Shown: positions 15,101 through 30,900, counted from the stretch's first letter. The stretch is DNA of 64,000 nt from Chrysomallon squamiferum (GCA_012295275.1 CM022676.1:5544687-5608686); one strand, 5' to 3'. The notes: generated by a model not told the origin, from the sequence alone. Numbers and translations are program-made.

Positions 15101-18100
15101 TGAAAACGATTATTATTTAAGAAGCTCTTTGTTTTGTTGTATAGCAACAATGAAATCAGTATGTTTGAATCCATTGAGGGGTGAGTTGAAAAATAAACCA
15201 ATTAATTGTATTTAGTTTAATATTTAGGATTGCAGAATAAAAAAAAAAAATAATAATAACTGGTTACTGTCTTAGGATTTCAGCTTTAATCTGTTCACAT
15301 TATTTTTTTTCTTTGACAGAAACGACAGTGAAAAAATTGACTCTATCCACACCACAACCTGAAAGTCGTAAGAATAATTGTCTTTGTGATAATATTCAAT
15401 TTATTAAATAAAACGTGTTCATAATTCTGCCAGTGGAATTAAAAATTCATCATTTTCAAGTGGTGAATGAAAAGTGAATGATTATGAAATACAGCATATT
15501 GATGTATCTTTAAAAATCAGAACAATTTTGTTTGTTGTTTCATATGAAATTAATGTTTTTTAGTGCACTTAAAATGATTTTATGTTTAATTTTGCCACTG
15601 AAATAAATAATTTACTATAATAGTATATTTCTTAGTAAATTATAGAGTGTTATATAATTTGCAGCTATTGGAATTCTTTCTATTTCAACCACCCCTATCA
15701 ATGGCAGACCTTTTGTTCTGACCTACACTGATGAAAGAGGATTTGCAGATGCATCCATCACTGCATTCAGTCTGAACGGCTGGTCACAAGGATACTGTTT
15801 AAAAGGAATGTCATGTTCAGGTTTGAAAGGAAACATCCTCACAAAAGTGTCTGACACTGTTCTCACTCTGGAAATTCCCGAATTTATGGAGAGCAACCAC
15901 ACAGGGTTTTGGGAAGTAATAAATGCTGGAAAGCTTTCAAACAGAATAACTCTGCGAGGCCCATATCCAAGTAATTTGTTTGTTTGTTGTTAAGTTCCCA
16001 AAATAATAAGACTGAATATAAATTTAAATATCTTAATCAAATAGAAATGGCTTTTTTAAAACAAAATATATTTTAAAACAAATTTTTTTCTTATTAATTA
16101 CAAACTTTATGTTATCTTGCACATTTAGAAATGTTGAAATATATAAATAATAATTTTATCAGTTTTAAAATTCCTCAACATCTTTCCTAAACAAATTTTA
16201 AGAAACCCATTCTGTAATAAGAATAGTTTGAATTATAGAAAATTGAAAAATGAGTTTTTTTGTTTTTAAAATCATATTGTATTTGATAAATACCAGAGTT
16301 GCAGACCTTTCTACAATTATTGTATTATCAGACATTTTTATGTTTATTTTCCAATTTTTTTTCTTTTTGGTTTCAAGCACTGCCACCATTATCAACACGT
16401 AAGTTTTCCTTTTATTTGTATGCACAAAAATGGTTTAATTTCTGTTACTTTGGAAATTGTAACATATATATATATGTGTGTGTGTGTGTTTGTGACTGTG
16501 TTTTGAAAAATAATACTTTATTGTAAAATTTCTAATTGCCAGAGGATTGAATTGTGTTCTACTTAAAAAACACACAAAAAATCAAAAAACAGCAACAATG
16601 TACCAAGTTACAGTTCAGTCAGTGATTGTACGTTTAGGTTATTATATTCGCTATTTTAGATGATGATGTTTCAAGTTATTTCATTTTTTCACCATTTTGC
16701 AGTTTTTATAATGTTATGTTTATAGCAAGTTCTAAAATTTTTTTTTTTTTTTTTATAATATTGATGTTATATTCTCTATTTAAAAAAATGATCGCTACAT
16801 GATGGGAAACAGAACGGCAAAGAACTACAACAACTGGTGAGTTTTAGTATTGTATATTTCTACTTGGCCTTCTTCTATCTGACTGTCTGTCAGTCTGTGT
16901 GTGTGTTTAATGTATGTATAATAGAGTAGAAACTGGCAAAACCGGTCCCTGATTATCCCAGATTACTGTCTACACTGGCCATGTTTTTAGGTCCTGAATT
17001 TACGTGTACACATTATGTGTATTAAAACCTTTAATAAACTGAATCCTCTAATAAACTGAATCCTCTGTATTACAGATTTCTAAAGACTAAAAAAAATATA
17101 TATGTATATTTTTTTAATTTTCATTTGACATCACCAGAAGAACCATTGACAACATTAACATCTAGTAAGTTTTTTTCCTTCTTTTACAAAGAGCAGTTAG
17201 TAAAAGCAATAACAGTTAGAATTGTATAAATTAGAATAAATCAATGTTGGTCCTATTTCTTAAAAAAAAAAAAAAAAAAAGTATTACTGTATGAGAACAC
17301 TTTTTTTTATATAATAGATATGCTCCATTATTGATCATGAGTTTCTAGAAAGTGCAAAAATAAAAATAAAATGTCTCTCTCTATATATTAAAATGTATGT
17401 ATGTATGTATGTATGTATGTTTGTATATGTGTGTGTGTGTGTTCCTGTGTTCAAGAGAGAAGACCATTTACACAAATATACTTTATTTTATATCATGTTG
17501 ATATTATTTCTTCTTATTTTTGTTATAGTTGTTGGAGTTCTTAGTGCACCAAAACCAGTTATTGGTCAACCTTTTGTTCTCACCTACACAAAAGCAGATG
17601 GAAACACCTCATCATCTGATATAATATTTAGTCTGAATTCCAGACCACAAGGATCGTGTGCTCCCAAGTATTTTTGTGAATCTTCAAAGGGATACAATAT
17701 TACAAGACAGTCTGACAGAGTTGTCACTCAAGAGATTCCAGTGTTTGATAGGGATGTACACAGTGGAAAGTGGCTGGTTACAGATGACAATCAATATTCT
17801 AACAGTATTATGCTTACATACCCATATACAAGTGAAGTATTTTTGATAGGAATGAATGGAAATAAACTTCTCTGGAATAACAGTTTCTGTATATATCAGA
17901 TTTTAGTGCTTCGCTAATTTCATCTACTCTTTTTTTTTTTCTTCTAATAAAAATCTCATAATTTAAAAGTAATTTTCTATATTTTAAAGTAATAGTAATA
18001 ATAGTAATATTTATCATTATTATTATTTGTGAAATTATGTGGAGTTGTCTACCTCTGTCACAGTGAAAACATTTATTATTTTCATTCCCTCAGATATCCC

Positions 18101-21100
18101 TCCACCACCACCTCTGCCAACACAACCATGTAAGTTAACAGAATTATTCATTAATTTATACCACTCTCATATTCAAAAAATATTGTTTGAGATAGTCTTT
18201 TTGATTTTTTTTTTTTATGACCAACAATTAATTTGAAAAATTGTGTTTACCATTAAATTACCTTTTTGAATAGGTTTTAATATTTAGGTAACTAATTTCA
18301 AAAACAAAATTTCATTTTTGGGCCTAGCAAAATTTTATGGACAAATTTTAATAAAAAAAAAAAAAAAAAAAAAAGTTTCAAGTCTGCGTATTGTTTATGG
18401 ATACATTATGGTTATCTTTTTTACTTTTCTAATCTAAGAGACAATGCCAACAGCAATTTACAGTGACCAGTGTAAAGCAAACACATTAGTGTAATACTAA
18501 GTTGCTTTTATAATAATCTTTAGCAAGTTTTGGTTCCCACTTTAATATAATAGAATTATTTCTGAATTACTGAAATTGTATTTGAACTTAGTAATGCACT
18601 GGTTTAATGTTTTTCTTGTTGTCCAACTGTTTTGATAATGGCTAATTATTTTAATAATAGCATTTTTTGAGTTTTCAAGAATATTAGGTAGTTTTAAATA
18701 TGGAATTAATGAGAGAATGCTAAAAGTCTAATTATATTAATTAAGCAAAATAACTAAATTTTACTGAGTAAAATTTTTTTTCATCTTTTCATATTTCTGA
18801 TCAGCATTGTGATGACATTTGAAAAAATTATATCATGTAATTTTCTACTAATGCCTCAAATATTTTAACTCCTGTTATCACTGTTTGGCAGAGGTTATGA
18901 ATATATTTGCTTATTTATTTTTATCTTTTATTTACTTGGTGATGATATTTTCATTTTAGTAACATTTTTATATTTATGATCTTGAAATTTGACTTCAGCA
19001 ACAAGAACACAAATACCAGTAGCAACACAGCCAACACAGTGGCCTTCAGAGGAGGCAACAAAACAAACAAGTGGTAAGTGCTTAGTTTTATTTTAATTAT
19101 TTTAAATTTATTTTAGAATAGGTGCTATTAATGGGTTTGAAAAAATGCTGTTCATACACAAACCAGTTATTATTTCAGTTCTGCCTGTTGATTCTAATGT
19201 TAAATAAATATCATTTTGCTTTTCAGAATTAGCACAAATGTCACAAGAAGCAACAAAATTTGCAACAAAGGCAAACACATATTTAATGTTCAAAATAAAT
19301 TAATCTTCATAATAATGATTTGCAAGTAACAGTATATTTAAACCATATTAATTACTGTACACTGTGAAAGAAATGTACTTACGCAAACACAGAGTCATTA
19401 ACTTTCTGAAATAAGTACACATCTGTTTTCCATAGTATAAAGGCAGGTTATCAATTTTTGTATAAATAAGTAAACCATGACAATAATTTTTTTTTTTCAT
19501 TTTCTTTAGCTAGTTTTCTGAGTTCACATATCCTTTAAGCTAATTTTAATTTTTAGAAATAATGTAGACACAGTAGTGACTGAACATATAAACTATAACT
19601 TAATAACTAAAAAAAAATCACTAGATATATATTAAATAATGTGATCAAAGATTAATCAAGAGTGAGAGTTATTGTTATTATTATTATTATTATTATTATT
19701 TTTTTTTTTTTACAGTTTCAGGGGTTCTTACTATAAGCCATCCTGTCATAGGTTCATCATTATTTTTCACATACAAAAAACATGATAACACAGCATCCAC
19801 AACTGTAGAATTCACCCTGAATGGAGAGACACAAGCAGTTTGCAGTCCAAACTTAACATGCACTTCTGACCAGGGGCACATGATTGCAATGCTTCCTGAA
19901 GGAGCTGCATATATGGAGATTCCAGATTATGATAATAACAAACATAGTGGAATTTGGAGGGTTAAAGATGGCACTGGATATTCCAATGAAGTTAATGTTA
20001 GAATATCAGTTCGTAAGTATTTCTGACAAAATTTAATATTTATTTTTTATTACTTCTGTCCATGAATTTATTTTACTGAAAAAAAAAATGAAAGTTGGTC
20101 TTTGACCTTTTCTAGATACTTAATTATGAAAAATATTTCATATGGAATTGCTTTAATAGACATTGTTAGTTTGTTAAATACATTTTTATTAAGAAAGATA
20201 CAGGTATCGCATGTTCTGTGTGATAGTTAAATAAATGCAAACAAAACAGCATATTCTATAAACTGATCTTCCTTCATTCAAAATGGGGTTCATTTAACTA
20301 ATGAGTGTAACATGTGATCTTTTATTTTATTTATTATTATTATTATTATTATTTTTTTTTTTTAGAAAAAGTATCCGAGTATAATCAAAATGTAGTTTTG
20401 AGCAAATAAATTTATGTAAGGACATCCTATGGTTAAGACATTGCATTAAAATTACTTAATAAAAGACTATTTCCAAATAAAAGATAAATTATACAAAACA
20501 TGGAAAAAGAAAATAAGACTGAAAACAGTGTTTTATAATAATAATTTGTCTCCAATGAACACTTATAATATGATTTTATTTCTCACAACATATTAAAAAA
20601 AAGAAAAAAAAGAGGTAATAATTGTTTTGTTTTCTTATGTTATGTTGTTGATCATGAATACCTATTTATATGATTAAATAGTGGGAACCCTGAAAACATT
20701 AATAATTGTTTGTTTATTTTATTTTCAGTAGGAAATAATTTTCTTTTACATTTCTTTTCAGAAACACAACAATAGCATTTTAATGTTTTACCATCATTTG
20801 TTATTGTGATTTTAGAAGAAAACATTTTAATTATTTTAAAATTATTAGGAAAATGTTTAAGAATATAACTTTTATCTTGGTAATAATATTTGTACTTAAT
20901 ATAATTTTGACCATTAACATCACCAGCAACAGAAACTCCAAAACCATCGTCAACTGAAGCAGAGAAACAGCCAAAAGACGGGCAGCCATCTAGTAAGTGT
21001 TTAGTTTTCTTTACAACAAATTAAGATTATATCATTTGTCTTGTATTACAGATCATATTAATTAGACTTTCTAACATATTATGTTTATTTATTTATTAGA

Positions 21101-24100
21101 TTTATAAAGGAAACTTCATTTCTGAAGGCTTAATATAAAAATGCTGTTCTCATCTGTTCATTATTAAGATATTTCCGTTGGATTATTTGCCTTGATTAAA
21201 AACTAAATTTTTATATTTTTTTAGTAATTTTCACATAAGAAAAAATATAAAAATGTTATGATGTTTTTATTTTGTTAACTCGTATATCCATTAACAAATA
21301 AAAAAACAGAAGGTGACCAAATTTATTTTTTAAATTGATAAAAGTTTGAACTTAAATTATTTATTTAATTTGCAGGTCCTGGGGTTCTTTCAGCAGACAC
21401 TCCTGTGGTCGGTGCAGCATTGATTCTGAAATACACAAAACATGCAGAAACAAGATCCACATACTTAGAGATCACTCGGAATGGAGAGACACAAGCCATT
21501 TGCAAACCTAACTTACCTTGTACTACTAACAAAGAGTACATGATTGCAAGACAAAGCACTGGAACTGTATATCTGCAGATTCCACGTTTTGATGAAAACA
21601 CACATGGTGGTACCTGGAAGGTTAAAGATGACGGTGCATATTCTAACGAAGTACAAATTTGTAAGTATTTTCCAAAGAAAACTAAACTTTATTAATTTAT
21701 TCCTTAATAAATTCAGATTGTCAGCTTTGGACATTTCTAGAAATTCATTAGTTCTTTGTTTTTTATTATTATCATTATTTTTATTAATTATTGAGAAATG
21801 TGCAGTTAATTTAGTTTTTAATACATTTTTTTTGTATTCTTTTTACTAATATGCTAATGATAGAATTAATTATTTCTCAGAAATCAAAAAATTTATGTAA
21901 TAGGAACATAATGAAATATTATTTCCAAACCTTTAGATTTATATCTTAAATAGTTTCTTAGATTTATTATTTTAATCTTTTTTTTAATAGAGCTTTAGAG
22001 ATGTAATTAATGGAAAATGTTTTATTATGAATATATCTTCACAGAAAATTAATTTTCCACACTTGATAGAATAAAACAATTTAAGCATCTGAAAGCATCA
22101 AAAACTTAATGAAATAAATATATATATTATGCAATGTAAAATAGAATGTTAAATTTACAGGAATTTTATGACAAAATTATTTAAGAGAATTAAAGATTTT
22201 TTTTTTCTGTTAAAAGGTAAATTTTACTAAGTATGGAAATAAAAAATAAAACATAATACTGAGTTTAAAGATGATAATATTTCTTACAAAATATGATATA
22301 TTTATAATAAATAAAAGAAGAAGAGTAATAAATCTCAGTAAATTTAACCAGTAAAATGAACATAATTGTTTTGAATGCATGTTTTATGAATATGAACTGT
22401 GTCATCTAGTCTTTAATCCATTTCAGCATTTTTCTTCTTCTACATCTTTTTTTTTTAATTTTTTAAATAAGAAAGAAACATTTCTTACACAAGCATTAAA
22501 ATCATATCAGAATTTTTTTTTTATAAAGTAATTCATGCACAATTTTTGTTATTTTATTATTTTTAACCCATTAAAAAATAAATAATAAGTTAAATAATTG
22601 TAAATATTAAGAAGTATAATTAGGGTTGTAACAATAGTTATTATTACTAGTAATGTTTTTTAACATTTTTTTAATTAACTGACCAATTACATCAGCATCA
22701 ATAGAAACAACAACAGAACCGACACAGCCAACAGGTATGTGTTCAGTTATGTTCGTAACTAATCAGTTTTCATTGATTGATTTTAGTTCAGAAGTAGTTT
22801 ATAATATAACTAAAATATGCTAACTTGAAGGCATAATAATAAAATTACCAAAAAAAAGCACTCAGCCTTTTTTATTTTTTAAGCATCACCTACACACATA
22901 ATAAGAAGGAAACAAATTTTTATATCAAAAAATGTATTTACTAAAGACGTCATTCTTACATTTTTTTTACTGAAGAACAATTTTTTTAAAAGAGATCACA
23001 GATTTATATTTATAATATCCTCATAGAATCACGATAAGATTGCATTATAAAATGTCCTTATTCACTTTCAGGTCCTGGGATTCTTTCTGCAACTAGTCCA
23101 TATAATGGTGCAGCATTGCTTTTTACATACAAAAAACACAAAAAAATAGCAACAACCTTTATAGAGTTCATTCAAAATGGTGAGTCACACGGTATCTGCA
23201 TACCTCTGTCAGCATGCACCTCAGATGAGGGATTCTCAATTACAAGACTGCCTAATGGGGATACATACATGCAGATTTCAAAATACGATGATAAAATACA
23301 CAGTGGTACTTGGATGGTTAAAGATGACAATGACTATTCAAATGCACTTAACATTTTTGGTGAGAACTTTTCATATAAGATGAAATTTTATTTTTAAAAT
23401 GTATTTATTTCCTTACTTAATTGATTAATCATTATAATTCTTTACTTTTATGAGCAAAATGAAAATATGATCGTGTGACTAATTCTGTGTGAGGAAGACT
23501 TCAGTTTCTTTAAACATTTTGTAATATTTATTATTATTATTATTTTTTTTTTTATTCCAGCCTTCTATGAATACTTATGATGTAGAATAGAGTAGTCAAA
23601 GAGATATCAAAATAATCAACAGTAACATGAAATAAGACGATTACATTTTTCAACTACTATTTTAATATATATTTTTTATCACAAAAATCTCTGTATGTAT
23701 TAACTTGATAATGACAAAAACACATGAAACATATAATATGGAAAAAGGGAAAAGAATGGAAAAAATATCTGTGCAGTTAAAGAGTCATAAATTTTGTTTT
23801 TGCTCCCATATTTTCACAGTACTAGTTGTAGTTCCATTATTTTAATATTCATTGGTTAGATTATGGCGTGATGAAATTGTAAATAAATATAACTAATACT
23901 TTGGCTTGTCATCAATGCTGTATTTTGTAAGAATATCACCATAAACAGTATTTTATATAATGCTAAATTTCAGTTGACATAGCTCATCAGTCTTGCTAGA
24001 ATAGTGGTAATTCACTCATCACTGAAGTTCAAAAGTGACTCTGTGAAAGTCTTAAGGTTTACAAAAATGTTCACATATCAAGATAACTGCATCAATAAAA

Positions 24101-24873
24101 CCAAATAAAACTAATTGTTGAATTGTTATAGAAAATATTTTTTTAATTATTACATAAGCAGAAATAAACAATCATTTTAATATGCTGTACTTTCGGCAGT
24201 GTGAGATAATGGCAATATTAGCTTTATTGCTTATTTAGTATTGCCAGTGCAGACAATCTCCATTTTGTAAATAATATATTGAGATCTTCCATAAACTATC
24301 ATCATCTTCTTTTTTAAAATTTTTATTATTATTTTTTTTATTTTAATTAGTATTGCTTTTGGGTTTTTTTGACTGATTTTATTCTTCTTTTCTTTTTTTT
24401 TCTAATAATTTTCTTTTACATTTTTGACTCTTCAGAGATGACTAATTAACTTAGTGCAGTTTTATGACTGATGATTTTGGAAATCAGAATAATTTTAAAT
24501 TGATGACAATATGACCATCCACAAAAAACCAATGAACTTGTATATGTTTATGATGGTACTAATTCAAACAAATATTACTCATGCAAAATTTTATTAATTT
24601 ATCTCCATCAGACTTATTCAGTTATATTTAACGATAAAAATAAACCCCATGAAATGTGTTCATTTAACATTTAAAAATGTATTTCATTATTCTTTCACAG
24701 TCACAACAATTGCACCATCTACACGAGAAGAAACAAAACAACCAACACAAACACCATCAGTTGGTAGGTTTTTGTTTTATTTGTTTTCTTGACTACTTTA
24801 ACTGAATCTTGCAGTAATCTAGATGTGAAGTTAGGAGAGGTATCTGCAACTTTTAATTTTTATTCCTTGGTGT

Positions 24874-24920
<47 letters not shown>

Positions 24921-27900
24921 TATAATACAAATCTTTCTGATAAATAAAATAAAAATATATATTATTTTCCTATTTTTACTTGATTTTACTCAGATAAAAT
25001 GGAGAAAAATATTTGTGATACTAACTGTTTGATTTCATACTGAAAGGATATCATTATCTGTTTTAAAAGAAATGAATTTTAACATGTATTAAATTGTTAG
25101 ATTGGGAAATTTGTAAAATATTGTTACTGTTTTTTAACACATGTACTTCAAATTTTGAAGGAAACAAAATGTAATGTTGCAGTTTTTGCTGTTTTAATAT
25201 ATGGAGCTTCTGTACTTTTTGTTGTGTTTGTTTTTTTGTTTGTGTGCATGCATGTGTTTGAGTGTATATTAATATCATAAATAAAACTCAAAATTACTAT
25301 CTCAGTAATATTAACTTTAATAAGACATGGAATTCAAGAAGAGTTAGATTTGGGAAAAGTTACTTTTTGACATTTTTTCTTTTCTCCAGTTTTAATTTCC
25401 ACTATTTTAATCATTAATATCAGCATCAACAGAAATACCAGTATCGGCATCAACAGAAGTATCAATACCAGGATCAACGCAAACAACTGAAAAGTCATGG
25501 CAGCCATCAGAGATAAATGCAACACGTAAGCTGTTATAAACTGTTAATGACCAGTTTGTTTATTTATTTATTTATTTATTTATTTATGTATTTATTTATT
25601 TATTTATTTATTTATTTATGTATTTATTTATTTATTATTAATATTAGTATTATTATTTTGATTATTACTATTGTTATTATTATTATTATTTATGATTATT
25701 ATTACTATTATTAATATCATTATATTACATTATTAGTATTTATGATTATGATTATTATTATTATTATATTATTAGCAGTATCATCATCATCATCATTATC
25801 ATTATTATTACTATTATTATTGCAGTTCCTGGAATACTTCGTATAGGGACTCCTATCATTGGTAGACCTTTACTTATAACCTACAAGATCAGAAACGTTG
25901 CCGTAGTTGATTCAGAAGTACAGTTTTTACTCAATGGCAGACTACAAGGAACCTGCTCTTTTGAACATCCATGCTTCTCAGAAAAAGGATTCATCCTCAC
26001 AAGACAGTCGATTTATATTATCACTTTGGAGATTTTTTCATTTGATCAAAGAAAGCATAGTGGTACTTGGATGGTGAAAGACAGGAATGCATATTCTAAC
26101 AAAATAACTCTGAGAAGACCATTTCGTAAGTAGTTTCTGAACTTATGTTTCTTTTTATATGACAATATTGGAACTTCTAGTGCTAGAAAATGATTTTTTA
26201 AGGAGAATGTACAGATGAATCTAAAATATATTCTGATGCTGTTTGATTTCATTAGTATTTTATAATTATTCATTATTTATTTGTTTTTGTCTCACTTGTA
26301 AAAGAAAAAAATGATTTGAAAAATCATGTCTAGAACATATTTAATTTAAGTCATACCTTTGATGATATGCTTCCTGATTATTGTTTTATTTATATATGGG
26401 GGACCAATAGAAACAAAGTATAAGAATTATATATAGACAACTGAAAGAATGAGTAAATCATGGCATTACAAAATGGCACTATCTTCAGTTTGAAATTTTA
26501 CATTTCATTGTACATGATGATCCAAGTAAAAATGGATAAATATTATCCATTTTGTTTTAACAAAAAAAAAAAAAAAAAAAAAAATAATAATAATAATAAA
26601 AAAATAAATAAATATAATATAATATATATAATTACAATATACAATCATTTCAATGAATACAAATTTATTTAAGCTATTTGTTTGGAACACAGTCACTAAA
26701 TTCTTAACCAATCCATTATGATCTACTTTTATCTGAATCAAATATGAGAAGAGATATACATAACTATTTCATCAATGATGAAAATACCTTTATTTAAGCT
26801 ATTGATGATTTTAATTCTTTTTCTTTTTTTTTTTAATATTATGAATAAAAAAAATATGTGTTTATTAGTATTTTATTTGAAAACAACAGGATGGATTGAA
26901 ATGTCAATAGATGGACTAATTGAAAGAGGTAAGTCTTTAATGATTGTGTAAATGTTTTTCATTGCTATACTCCATACATTATGATAAATGAATTTTTTAA
27001 TATTCATCTAAGAAAATTTAGTTTATTTAAAAGGATTATAATATATTAAAAGAAATGTCATATATGAATGCTTTTGAAAAGAATATATGTCAACTCTTTT
27101 AATCAGTTACTTGATCTTTAAATAAATATCATTTGATTTATAATAACACATAAATTCAAAATAAAAGGTTATTATAAGACATAGATACATTTCAAAATTA
27201 AAACTGATGTTATTTGAAAAACAAAATTCAATTTTTGTATTAGTTCTGTTTATTACTAGGCATATGTCATGCAAAAAAGAATAAAGTCAATCATTCTTTT
27301 GAACTGGATTAAGAACAAAATAAATATTTCTGCAATTGTTTAACAAAGTGTATTTTTTATCATAAGTATCTCTTTGTTTCTGTTTGTAGTTGGATTTCTT
27401 TCAACACACCATCCTGTTTCTAACAGCCCTTTACTATTTACATACACAAAAAATGATGGCAGTATAAATGGAGGAACTATAACTTTCAAACAGGATGAAG
27501 TAGTTGTAGGAACATGTGTTCCAGACAAACTTTGTTCCTCTGAGAGAGGATTCAGTCTAACAAGAGTATCTAATAAAACCGTTACACTGGAAATCCCACA
27601 TTTTAGTGTTGAACAACACAGTGGTATTTGGGTGGCAGTTGACTCTGGTCAGTATTCAAACAAGATTGTTTTGAAAGACCCGTATGGTGAGTGTAACTGC
27701 CTGTTATTAATTGTTTTACATTCATGGCTATTATATATATATATTGATTTGTTTTATCAATTAACAGAAACATGCCTTTTTTTTTTTTTTTTTTTTAAAA
27801 TGTTAATTAAAATAAAATAGAAATAGTAATTTTTTGTTGTCATTTCTTATTGGACAGATCTAAAATTACCAGAAACAGTAATTAATATGTGAACAATAAG

Positions 27901-30900
27901 TTTCAAAATTTAATTAACTTATTTATTTTGAAATGTTTTCTTACTGTAAATATGCTAATGAATTTTTGAACAGAAAATTAATAGTCAAAATAATTTAGAT
28001 TTGTATATTACAAAATGAAATGTATATATATATATACACACACACACATACACACACACAACACACACACTCACTACATATACTATCAAATTCAGAGCTG
28101 TAGATATGCTAATATTAAAGTCAAAGTGATTGACTTTTAAGATGTAACGGAAGTTATTATTCACACATAAATACATTTTTAATAAAATGGAAACATGCTT
28201 TCATATTTCTGAAATGAAGACTGGTGTTGTTTCATATTTACAGTTACTGGAATTCTTTCATCAGAAATAGCTATTGTTAAGTGGCCTTTTATTTTGACTT
28301 ACACCAGGAGGTTAGGTCCAGTAATATCAACATTTATAGAATTTCTCCATAACGGAAAAATGCAAGGACTGTGTTATAAAACATACCCTTGTCAGTCTGA
28401 TGAACAATATACAATAAGAAGAGAATCGGAATGTGTTATAACACTGAAGATTCCATCTTTTGATGAAACAAAACACAGTGGTACTTGGAAAGTTAAAGAC
28501 AGAAATATATTTTCAAACAATATTGTATTGACTGAACCATTTCGTAAGTATTTTTACTACAAGACATTAAATCATACAAAAATCACATCGATCATTGAAA
28601 ATATATTTCTTGTTGATTTTATCAAGTCAAGAATAAATTTATAGTGAAAGCTTAAAAGGCCAGGGATTAGATTTTGTAACTTAAAAAGATTAATTAAGAA
28701 AGCTGGAATATATGTTTAGAGTGAGAAGAAAAATAAAGATCACTTTATCTTTTACTTTTGGCCAGAGCTTTATTTTTCTCAACAGGCAATTAAATAATTT
28801 CTTATTCTAATTTTTTCTAATTTTATTTTACATGGTGACAAACAGTAAAAGCACCACAACCACCAGTGGAAGGTGGAGGGACAACACTGAGTAAGTTTTT
28901 ATAACTGTTGATATCAAATTAGTTTTCATTGCTGATATTTCAATAAGGACAAAAAAATATATATAACTGTTTGACAGCTTTTAACATATTCACATACTTG
29001 AACATCCACATCTCAGTGATGTATTTAATAGGCACCAAAATTTATATTTAAATTACTTTTTCCTCTAGAAATTCAATTTCAGTTTTTTAAAGACAAGAAC
29101 TGAGATCTGAAAAAGGTTTTTGTTTTGATCGTGAAACAAAAATTCCTTCTGGTTGTACTGACATTTTGTGCACAGTCTGATCATCAATAACCATTTTATA
29201 TGACCATATTAATGTATATATTTCTTTCTTTCTTTATTTCTTTTTAAAATTAAATTCATAATTTTGTGAAAGAAATAAATATAATATTTTTAATTTAATA
29301 TTGTTATATACTTTGTAATAACAGTAAAATGCCTTATTTATTCAAGATAAATTGTAAAAAATTATTGTTATTATCTTTAGAGAGACAATTATTTCAAAAA
29401 ATAGGTATTGATTAATATTGATAATTTTAGGGACAAACAGGTTGAATTTATGTGTTTCAATAGTAAATTGTATCTCAGAATATTAATTTGTATTTCTTTT
29501 CATTTTTAGGAACTTTTTATTAAAATTCCTAAATGAAAGCCTGCATTATGGTTCTAAAATTCATAAATATTTTTCTTTGTTGTTATTACAAAGTGTGTAT
29601 AATAACTTACTTTAATATGCTGGAAAGACCCACTTGCAGAAAAAAATCACACACGCTAACAACACACACTTAAATATATAACGTATAGACGACACACATA
29701 TAATTCAATAAAAATTTAGATATTTATTATTTGGTGTTTTGTTTTGCTAATGATTTTTTTGTTGTTGTTCCATTTTTTTTAATTGAACACCAGAAACACC
29801 TGAGGGATTTCTACCAAAATCAAAACGTGAGTCCTTAAATGTATATATAAAATTTACATTAATGTGAACTCTTCATGGGGCATTAGGCTTTATTCATGGA
29901 CTATTTTAAACAGAAATTAATGATTACAGATTAATAATTATATCTCATATTACATAAAGTAAAACAGTGTCTGTTCTTTTTATGCAATCCATTCCATGAT
30001 TCAAATAGTGGATATCATTAAATATCATTAAAATATGGATACAATATAAATATTACCATAAAAAAAAAAAAAAAAAAAAACATTCTGTAAATAATCTTAA
30101 ATAGATTACAACACCACTACCACCAACAATAACTACAAAAAATAAATAAAATAAAAAATGTTTTAAGACAATTTATGTCTGCAATCTGATAATATATATA
30201 AATATATATATATATATCTTAAAGTTGGACAAAGAATATATGAAACTGATACAAAAATTTACAAGAATTTTCTAGACCAATTTTAAATGGGAAGGAACAC
30301 TTGTACCATATTACACTGTTTTGATTTCTAGTTCTTGGATATATCTCTGCTGGATTTCCATTTCTTAATAAACCCTTGGTGTTGACATACACAACAAAAC
30401 ATATGCCTGCAACAAACTCAAATATTGTCTTTATGCTGAATTACCATCAACAAGGATCATGCTATTTTGCACATCCCTGTTATACTGGCAAAGAATATAA
30501 CATAACAAGACAGAGTAGTCATATCATAACTTTGGAGATCCCCTCTTTTGAAGAGAGAAAACACAGTGGTACTTGGATGGTTAAACACAATGGTGTAGAT
30601 TCAAACAAAATTATGCTGGTGGGACCTTTTCGTAAGTACTTTCTAAATACAGATAAAACATTGTTGTGAATATAATTTGTTGCAGTGTATCTGTACAGCT
30701 GTACTTTTGATGTGTATAAAAACATCAAACTAATTTTAAATATTTCTTTTGTTAAACCAAAAGAGGGAAGAACAAAACAACAAAAAAAACAAGAACTTTG
30801 TGATGCCATTTTACTCAAACAGATAATAATATATATTTCATAGTATATCTTGGGAGTGAAAATCACTATCTCAAAAATACATTTGTTTTTGTTCTATGCA

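Larger units (their letters stand above)
13956..15985 (+). repeat. Tandem duplication unit, copy 4 (truncated)
   Basis: Exons A, B, C and D and their introns match copies 1-3 closely. A few bases after the donor of exon D, near 15985, the match ends abruptly and only exon-level similarity remains. This marks the right edge of the recent amplification. Confidence 0.9.
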
